Notes under the pieces: generated by a model
What the model saw: the letters and a program-made list of their open reading frames with translations, nothing else
The model's database searches: none
Told to the model about the DNA's origin: nothing
Shown here: positions 59,101 to 64,000 of the stretch, piece after piece
Layout: every line of letters begins with the position of its first letter
How positions within the stretch are numbered: the first letter of the stretch is position 1
Made by a program: the position numbers and the translations under genes
Origin: Streptomyces sp. NBC_00370
GTDB taxonomy: Bacteria > Actinomycetota > Actinomycetes > Streptomycetales > Streptomycetaceae
Length of the DNA: 64,000 nucleotides
Direction: 5' to 3'
NCBI RefSeq assembly: GCF_036084755.1
Contig: NZ_CP107968.1
Span: 4,309,501 to 4,373,500, forward strand

Positions 59101-60249
59101 TCAGTCCTGGGGCTTGTCCAGCTGGTCCAGTGAGCGCAGTACGTCGGCGATGAGGTCTTCCGGGTCCTCGGCGCCGACGGAGAAGCGGATGAAGCCGTCC
59201 GGCACGGCGTCCCCGCCCCACCTGCCGCGCCGTTCGGCCGTGGAGCGCACGCCGCCGAAGCTGGTGGCGTTGTCGACCAGCCGGAGCCTGTTCAGGAAGC
59301 GCTCGGCTCGTTCCTCGTCGGGCAGTACGAACGAGACCACGGAGCCGAAGCGCCGCATCTGCTGGGACGCGATGCGGTGGGAGGGGTCGTCGGGCAGTCC
59401 GGGGTAGCGCAGCCCGGTCACCTCGGGGCGTTCGGCCAGGGCCTCGGCCAGGACGAGCGCGGTGCCGCACTGGCGCTCGACGCGCAGCTGGAGGGTGGCG
59501 AGCGAGCGGTGCGCCAGCCAGGCCTCCATGGGGCCGGGAATGGCGCCGACGGTCTTGCGCCAGTCGCGTACGGCGGTGGCGAGTTCGAGGTCGGTGCAGG
59601 TCACATGGCCGAGCAGGATGTCGCCGTGGCCGGTCATGCCCTTGGTGTCGCTGGCCACCGAGAAGTCGGCGCCGAGTTCGAGCGGGCGCTGGCCGAGCGG
59701 GGTGGCGAGGGTGTTGTCCACGGCGACCAGCGCGCCCGCCTCATGGGCGGCCGCCACCAGGCGCCGGATGTCGCAGACGTCGAGCCCGGGGTTGGAGGGG
59801 GATTCGATCCACAGGAGCCGGGCGCCGTCGAGGACCCGCAGCTGGGCGTCGCCGCCCGTGGGCGCTGTCCGTACCTCCACGCCGGTCGCCCGGAGGCGTT
59901 CGTGCAGCAGGGGCAGCGCCTGGTACCCGTCGTCGGGAAAGACGACGGCGTCACCGGAGCGCAGCTGGGAGAAGGCGGTCGCGGCGACGGCGGCCATCCC
60001 CGAGGCGAAGGTGATGGTGTGCGCGGGGCGCCCGGGTGCTTCCAGCTCGCCGATCGCCTGTTCCAGATGGGTCCAGGTGGGGTTGTCGTAACGTCCGTAG
60101 GTGTACGGGCCCGTCGGCTCACCGGGCAGATGGAAATGGGCGGCGAAGACCGGGCCCGGCAGGGTCGGTTCGTAGGCGACGGGCTCGGGCAGTCCTGCCC
60201 GTACCGAGCGGGTGCCGTCACCGATGTCTCGGATGTCCCCGATGCTCAT
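59101..60249 (-). CDS. Cystathionine gamma-lyase/synthase family PLP enzyme
   Basis: 382 residues. Cys/Met-metabolism PLP fold: YGRYDNPTWTHLEQAIGELEAP, ASGMAAVAAT, ESPSNPGLDVCDI, and the PLP lysine in SDTKGMTGHGDILLGHV (about 207). The C-terminal domain has GLPDDPSHRIASQQMRRFGSVVSF and LVDNATSFGGVRSTAERR. Lyase or synthase cannot be told from sequence alone. GAGGA lies 8 bases upstream. A terminator follows. Confidence 0.93.
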   Translation of the reverse strand: MSIGDIRDIGDGTRSVRAGLPEPVAYEPTLPGPVFAAHFHLPGEPTGPYTYGRYDNPTWTHLEQAIGELEAPGRPAHTITFASGMAAVAATAFSQLRSGDAVVFPDDGYQALPLLHERLRATGVEVRTAPTGGDAQLRVLDGARLLWIESPSNPGLDVCDIRRLVAAAHEAGALVAVDNTLATPLGQRPLELGADFSVASDTKGMTGHGDILLGHVTCTDLELATAVRDWRKTVGAIPGPMEAWLAHRSLATLQLRVERQCGTALVLAEALAERPEVTGLRYPGLPDDPSHRIASQQMRRFGSVVSFVLPDEERAERFLNRLRLVDNATSFGGVRSTAERRGRWGGDAVPDGFIRFSVGAEDPEDLIADVLRSLDQLDKPQD

Positions 60250-60309
60250 GGTGTGTCCTCAACTGTTTGTCACTGGCGGCCGCGCGTCACTGGGCGGCGC
60301 GGAGGGCGG

Positions 60310-60690
60310 TCAGTCGTTGTCGTCGGGCAGGACGACGTTCAGTGCCCACGACACGATCGAGATGATCAGGCCGCCGAGCACGGCGGCCCAGAAGCCGTCG
60401 ACGTGGAAACTCAGGTTCAGCAGGTCCGCGAGCCAAGAGGTCAGCAGCAGCATCAAGGCGTTGACGACGAGGGTTATCAAGCCGAGCGTCAGGATGAACA
60501 GCGGCAGGGTGAGCAGCTTCACCACCGGCTTGACGACGAAGTTCACCAGTCCGAAGACCAGGGCGACCAGCACCAGGGCCAGGACCCTTTTGCCGGTGTT
60601 GTCCCCGCTCAGCGTGATGTCGCCGACCAGCCAGATCGCCACCGCCAGGGCCAGCGCGTTGGCGATCGTCTTGACTACGAAATTCTTCAT
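60310..60690 (-). CDS. Phage holin family 4 superfamily (DUF360-like) membrane protein
   Basis: 126 residues from ATG 60690. Four membrane segments (about 5-22, 33-53, 60-80, 95-118) with FVVKTIANALALAVAIWLVGDI and NFVVKPVVKLLTLPLFILTLGLITLVVNALML, typical of the family named after phage holins though these are chromosomal and of unknown role. No ribosome-binding site; its start is 14 bases from the divergent cupin gene. Confidence 0.88.
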   Translation of the reverse strand: MKNFVVKTIANALALAVAIWLVGDITLSGDNTGKRVLALVLVALVFGLVNFVVKPVVKLLTLPLFILTLGLITLVVNALMLLLTSWLADLLNLSFHVDGFWAAVLGGLIISIVSWALNVVLPDDND

Positions 60691-60704
60691 GGTGTGATCG
60701 TGGC

Positions 60705-61022
60705 ATGAAGGCATTCCGACTTGATGAGCTGGAGGCGGAACGTGCCGCCAACGACGGCGCGTATCTGCAGTTTCTGCGGGAACGCAACATGTCCGCGGGG
60801 CTGTACGCCCTCGACGCGGGGACGAGCGATCCGCAGCAGCCGCACCGGCAGGACGAGGTGTATCTGGTCGTGAGCGGCCGGGCGTCGATCACGGTGGGGA
60901 TGGAGACGACGGTGGTCGGCCGGGGCAGCGTCGTGTACGTGCCGGCCGGGACGGCGCACAAGTTCCACCACATCACCGAGGACCTGCGGGTCATGGTCGT
61001 CTTCTCTCCGCCGGAGAGCTGA
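60705..61022 (+). CDS. Cupin-domain protein
   Basis: 105 residues. Cupin motif 1 is PHRQDEVYLVVSGRASITVG (His47, Glu51 area) and motif 2 is VVYVPAGTAHKFHHI. A metal site is likely (His, Glu, His). Function unknown. No ribosome-binding site upstream; it diverges from the holin-like gene with overlapping promoter space. Confidence 0.88.
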   Translation: MKAFRLDELEAERAANDGAYLQFLRERNMSAGLYALDAGTSDPQQPHRQDEVYLVVSGRASITVGMETTVVGRGSVVYVPAGTAHKFHHITEDLRVMVVFSPPES

Positions 61023-61168
61023 CCTGGACCCTCACTCCCGGCTCAGGGTTGGATCAGGGGAGAGCCGGGGACGCGGGACGCCCGTTCGCGCCTCCCCCGC
61101 TCTAGCATCGAAGAGGTCAGGCAGATGTTCGAGACACGTGAACCGGCGAGACAAGTGAGGTAGGGACG

Positions 61169-61390
61169 ATGGCGGTACGGGAGATTTTCGCGGGAATGCC
61201 CTGGTGGGTGAAGTGGATCGCGGTCCCCGTGATCGTCCTCGTCGTGTTCGGTGGCCTGATCGCGAGCATTGTCGGGTTTGTGATCGCGCTCCTGTTCAAG
61301 CTGCTGATCGTGGTCGCGCTGGTGGGCGGACTCGTCTACGTCGTACGCAAGTTCATGTCCTCGTCCACGTCCTCGCGCGACGACTGGTAG
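61169..61390 (+). CDS. DUF5326 small membrane protein
   Basis: 73 residues: two hydrophobic segments (about 17-39 and 40-60) with MPWWVKWIAVPVIVLVV and a Ser-rich basic tail ending SSRDDW. I recall this as the Streptomyces DUF5326 family, unknown function. GAGGTAGGG upstream of the ATG. Confidence 0.82.
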   Translation: MAVREIFAGMPWWVKWIAVPVIVLVVFGGLIASIVGFVIALLFKLLIVVALVGGLVYVVRKFMSSSTSSRDDW

Positions 61391-61517
61391 GCGTTAGCCC
61401 GCGCGAGGGAATGGCGCGGAGGAAACCACTCCTGGGGATGGGCTGCCCCTAGAGTGACAATCCTCTGCCGCGCCCCGCGGGCGGGCTCTCATCAGTCAGT
61501 ACGCCTGGGGATGACCT

Positions 61518-62288
61518 TTGGCCACAGCCCAATCCACCGCAGCTCCCACCCTGATCGGGTCGGTGCAGCGCGCGCTGCGTCTGCTGGAGTCGGTGGGCTC
61601 CCATCCGGACGGAGCCCCCGCCAAGCAGCTGGCCCGCGAGACCGGACTTCCGCTGCCCACCGCCTACCACCTGCTGCGCACCCTCACCTTCGAGGGCTAT
61701 CTGCGCAGGGAGAACGGCGTCTTCGTACTCGGGGACGCCGTTCAGCGGCTGACACACGCCGAAGCGGTGCAGAATCGTCGCAGCAAGATCATCGACTCGC
61801 TCTGCCACTGGCGCGACGTGATCGGCGCCCCGGTGTATTTCGCCGTCTACCACGAGGGTGAGATCGACCTCGTATCCGTCGCCGACAGCGTCACCGCCCC
61901 CGCGGTCGAGGAATGGGCCGACTTCCGGGAGACCGGCCACGCGCACGCGATCGGACAGTGTCTGCTGAGCCAGCTCGACGAGCCGGCCTGCCTCGATCAT
62001 CTCGACCGCCACCCCGTCACGCCGGTCACCCCCTACTCCGTGCCGGACCGCGCCGCCCTGCTGGAGCGGCTGGGTTCGCTGGAGCGGATGGAGCCCGTCG
62101 TGGAGCGGCAGGAGTACGCGCTCGGCACGGTCTGCGGCGCCGTGCCGATCACGGCCGGATCCACCGCGGCGACGGTGGCTGTATCTGTACCGCTGCGCCA
62201 GCAGGAAAAACTGCTTCCGGCGGTCGATCGGTTACGCAGAGAGATCGGCGCGCTGCTGACCTCGGGAATCTTCTCTATCAGTATCTGA
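61518..62288 (+). CDS. ssgR: IclR-family activator SsgR
   Basis: 256 residues from TTG 61518 with GGGGAT upstream. IclR winged helix SVQRALRLLESVGSHPDGAPAKQLARETGLPLPTAYHLLRTLTFEGYLRRENGVFVLG at 15-72 and an effector-binding domain. The neighbour is ssgA; in S. coelicolor the IclR gene directly upstream is ssgR, which activates ssgA. Codon 239 (62232-62234) is a TTA, so its translation would depend on the bldA tRNA, which ties it to developmental control. Confidence 0.92.
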   Translation: MATAQSTAAPTLIGSVQRALRLLESVGSHPDGAPAKQLARETGLPLPTAYHLLRTLTFEGYLRRENGVFVLGDAVQRLTHAEAVQNRRSKIIDSLCHWRDVIGAPVYFAVYHEGEIDLVSVADSVTAPAVEEWADFRETGHAHAIGQCLLSQLDEPACLDHLDRHPVTPVTPYSVPDRAALLERLGSLERMEPVVERQEYALGTVCGAVPITAGSTAATVAVSVPLRQQEKLLPAVDRLRREIGALLTSGIFSISI

Positions 62289-62386
62289 AAAATTACTCCT
62301 TGTGATCTGCTAGCGCGTGGAGCACGATTGCGTCAAGAGGGTCAAGGGGATCATTCCCAGCCGTATCTACTCCGGAGTGGTGCATG

Positions 62387-62821
62387 ATGCGCGAGTCGGT
62401 CCAGGCCGAGGTTCTGATGAGCTTCCTCGTCTCCGAGGAGCTGTCGTTCCGCATCCCGGTGGAGCTCCATTACGAGATGGGGGATCCCTACGCGGTACGG
62501 ATGACCTTCCATCTCCCCGGTGACGAACCCGTCACCTGGACCTTTGGCCGCGAGCTGCTGCTCGACGGCATCAACATCCCCAGCGGGGACGGCGACGTAC
62601 GGATCGCGCCGACCACCCCGGAGGAGCTGTCCGACGTCCATATCCGGCTCCAGGTCGCCGAGGACCACGCGCTGTTCCGGGTGAGCGCGCCGCCGCTGGT
62701 CGCTTTCCTCGACCGTACGGACAGACTCGTCCCGCTCGGTCAGGAGCGGGCCCTCGGGGACTTCGAAGGGTGCCTCGAAGAGGCGCTGGGCCGCATCCTG
62801 GCCGAGGAGAACGCGGGCTGA
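62387..62821 (+). CDS. ssgA: Sporulation and cell-division activator SsgA
   Basis: 144 residues from ATG 62387 (the adjacent ATG at 62384 is possible; GGAG lies upstream of both). MRESVQAEVLMSFLVSEELSFRIPVEL, YAVRMTFHLPGDEPVTWTFGRELLLDGI and APPLVAFLDRTDRLVPLGQE make this an SsgA-like protein of the SsgA subtype, unique to sporulating actinomycetes. SsgA helps place sporulation septa by recruiting SsgB and affects cell-wall growth sites. The 98-bp gap from ssgR must hold its promoter. Confidence 0.95.
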   Translation: MRESVQAEVLMSFLVSEELSFRIPVELHYEMGDPYAVRMTFHLPGDEPVTWTFGRELLLDGINIPSGDGDVRIAPTTPEELSDVHIRLQVAEDHALFRVSAPPLVAFLDRTDRLVPLGQERALGDFEGCLEEALGRILAEENAG

Positions 62822-62854
62822 CCGCCGACCGCTGACGGCTGGCTGCCGCCCCGG

Positions 62855-64000
62855 CTACTTCTTGCGCCGCCGTCCCCTGCCGCCGTGTCCCGAGGGAGCC
62901 GGCAGGGGCCCTGGAGGCGCCGTCCGCTGCCCGGGAGGCGTCGACCCGGGTACGGATCCGGGCGCTGCGTCCACGGACTCCGTACGGTCCGCCGAGACGA
63001 CCAGCGCCGCCAGCGCCGTGGTGACCGGCACGGAGGCGACCAGACCGATCGAGCCCACCAGCGTCCGGACGATCTCCTCCGCCACCAACTCGCTGTTGGC
63101 GACGGTCCCCACGCCCGACTGCGCGATGGAGAAGAGCAGCAGCAGCGGCAGCGCCGCACCCGCGTACGCCAGCACGAGCGTGTTGACGACGGACGCGATG
63201 TGGTCCCTGCCGATCCGGATGGCCGCCCGGTACAGCGCGCGCGGCCCCATCGACGGATCCGCCTGGTGCAGCTCCCACACTGCCGACGTCTGCGTCACCG
63301 TCACATCGTCCAGGACACCGAGCGAGCCGATGATCACGCCTGCCAGCAGCAGACCGCTCATGTCGATCCCGGGATAGAGACCGTGGATCAGACCGGTGTT
63401 CTCGTCGGTGTTGCCCGTCAGGCTCGACCAGTCGATGAAGACCGAGCCGAGCAGTCCGATCAGCAGCAGTGAGATCAGCGTGCCGAGCACGGCCACGGAC
63501 GTACGGGCCGTCAGTCCATGACAGATGTAGAGGGCGATCAGCATGATCGCGCTCGCCCCGACCACCGCCACGACCAGCGGGTTCGAGCCCTGGAGGATCG
63601 CGGGCAGGATGAACAGCGTCAGCACGGCGAACGAGGCGGCCAGCGCCACCAGCGCCATCAGCCCCCGCAGCCGTCCGACCAGGACCACCGCCAGCGCGAA
63701 GATCCCGGCCAGCAGCGCCAGCGGGAACGTGCGGTTCACATCCGTCACCGAATACTGCAGATCGCGGGGAGCGTCCGGTGCGTACGCCAGCACCACCTCT
63801 TGTTTCACGTGAAACTGCCGCGGTGCGTCCGGCTGGACGACCTCCACGAAGGTCCGCCCCTTGTCCTTGCCCGAGGTGACCTCGACCGTCGCCTTCTTGC
63901 ACTCGCCGGTCGACGGCGCACCGCTCGCCGGCGCGGTCGGGTCCGTCGTGGGGACCTGGGAGCCGTTCACGTCCTTGCAGTCGACCGGATGGATCTGTGT
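62855..64000 (-). CDS. YibE/F family membrane protein, 5' end outside the window
   Basis: Partial: the frame is open from the stop at 62855 to the window edge (residues TQIHPVDCKD precede an internal GTG at 63970). At least six membrane segments in the visible part, with YSVTDVNRTFPLALLAG and LGVLDDVTVTQTSAVWELHQADPSMG, typical of YibE/F. The C-terminus is Pro/Gly/Arg-rich. Function unknown. A parS site lies in it. Confidence 0.9.
   Translation of the reverse strand, partial: TQIHPVDCKDVNGSQVPTTDPTAPASGAPSTGECKKATVEVTSGKDKGRTFVEVVQPDAPRQFHVKQEVVLAYAPDAPRDLQYSVTDVNRTFPLALLAGIFALAVVLVGRLRGLMALVALAASFAVLTLFILPAILQGSNPLVVAVVGASAIMLIALYICHGLTARTSVAVLGTLISLLLIGLLGSVFIDWSSLTGNTDENTGLIHGLYPGIDMSGLLLAGVIIGSLGVLDDVTVTQTSAVWELHQADPSMGPRALYRAAIRIGRDHIASVVNTLVLAYAGAALPLLLLFSIAQSGVGTVANSELVAEEIVRTLVGSIGLVASVPVTTALAALVVSADRTESVDAAPGSVPGSTPPGQRTAPPGPLPAPSGHGGRGRRRKK
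63801..63816. promoter_or_regulatory. parS: parS site 10, inside the YibE/F gene
   Basis: TGTTTCACGTGAAACT; the 14-bp core is exact. In the gene's frame it encodes FHVKQ. Confidence 0.93.

Noticed and set aside
61125..61145. Degenerate parS-like GAGACACGTGAACC
   Set aside because: Only 10 of 14 positions match the core, so it is not counted among the parS sites.
1..64000. CRISPR array, insertion sequence, prophage or rRNA operon
   Set aside because: I looked for regularly spaced repeats, transposase motifs, integrases and rRNA and saw none; the holin-like gene is a chromosomal family without phage neighbours.

Overview
The window is a 64 kb piece of a Streptomyces chromosome centred on the replication origin. 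The evidence is direct: very high GC, dnaA and dnaN flanking a region packed with TTGTCCACA-type DnaA boxes, ten copies of the actinobacterial parS palindrome GTTTCACGTGAAAC, and marker genes of sporulating actinomycetes (ssgR/ssgA, sigM/rsmA, femX, a conserved DLW-39 small protein). I cannot name the species. SsgA looks closer to my memory of the S. griseus protein than the S. coelicolor one, but that is recall, not an alignment.

Layout. 1-4.4 kb: tRNA-Ala, an HTH protein with a Ser/Thr kinase, a secreted/membrane protein, the DLW-39 peptide and tRNA-Ile. 4.4-16.8 kb (all on the minus strand, away from oriC): DUF3566 protein, gyrA, gyrB, dciA-like DUF721 gene, recF, gnd, dnaN, oriC (about 14.35-14.99 kb), dnaA. 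17.2-23.2 kb (plus strand): rpmH, rnpA, yidD, yidC, khpB/jag, rsmG, parA, parB. 23.4-35.3 kb: a GNAT gene, then the minus-strand series DUF6049-murJ-pseudokinase-sigM-rsmA-trxB-trxA, divergent from the CCA-adding enzyme gene. This order follows Mycobacterium tuberculosis Rv3907-Rv3914, except that no NUDIX (mutT4-like) gene lies between pcnA and DUF6049, and the MurJ-linked pseudokinase is a separate gene. 35.4-45.6 kb: MFS transporter, ino1, a PadR regulator with a clear operator, a class A penicillin-binding protein, a GT87 mannosyltransferase-like protein, an alanine-racemase-like protein and FemX. 46-51 kb: rpsF-ssb-rpsR-rplI, a MATE transporter, a second DnaA-box cluster, dnaB. 51.3-61.4 kb: a more variable accessory stretch (DHFR-like, MarR-MFS-serine hydrolase operon, two GNAT proteins, HAD, NUDIX, LysR, PLP sulfur enzyme, holin-like, cupin, DUF5326). 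61.5-64 kb: ssgR, ssgA and a YibE/F protein cut by the window edge.

Functionally the window joins replication initiation (DnaA, DnaN, RecF, DciA, DnaB, gyrase, SSB), origin segregation (ParAB and ten parS), envelope growth (MurJ, PBP, FemX, YidC) and redox/sigma control (SigM-RsmA-TrxAB). The most notable non-genic signals are the one-sided parS set (none in the first 20.9 kb), parS sites built into terminator-like palindromes and into protein C- or N-termini, a DnaA-box cluster in front of dnaB, and a 23-bp PadR operator sitting on its own promoter. I did not find a convincingly novel multi-gene system; the window is largely a conserved chromosomal core.
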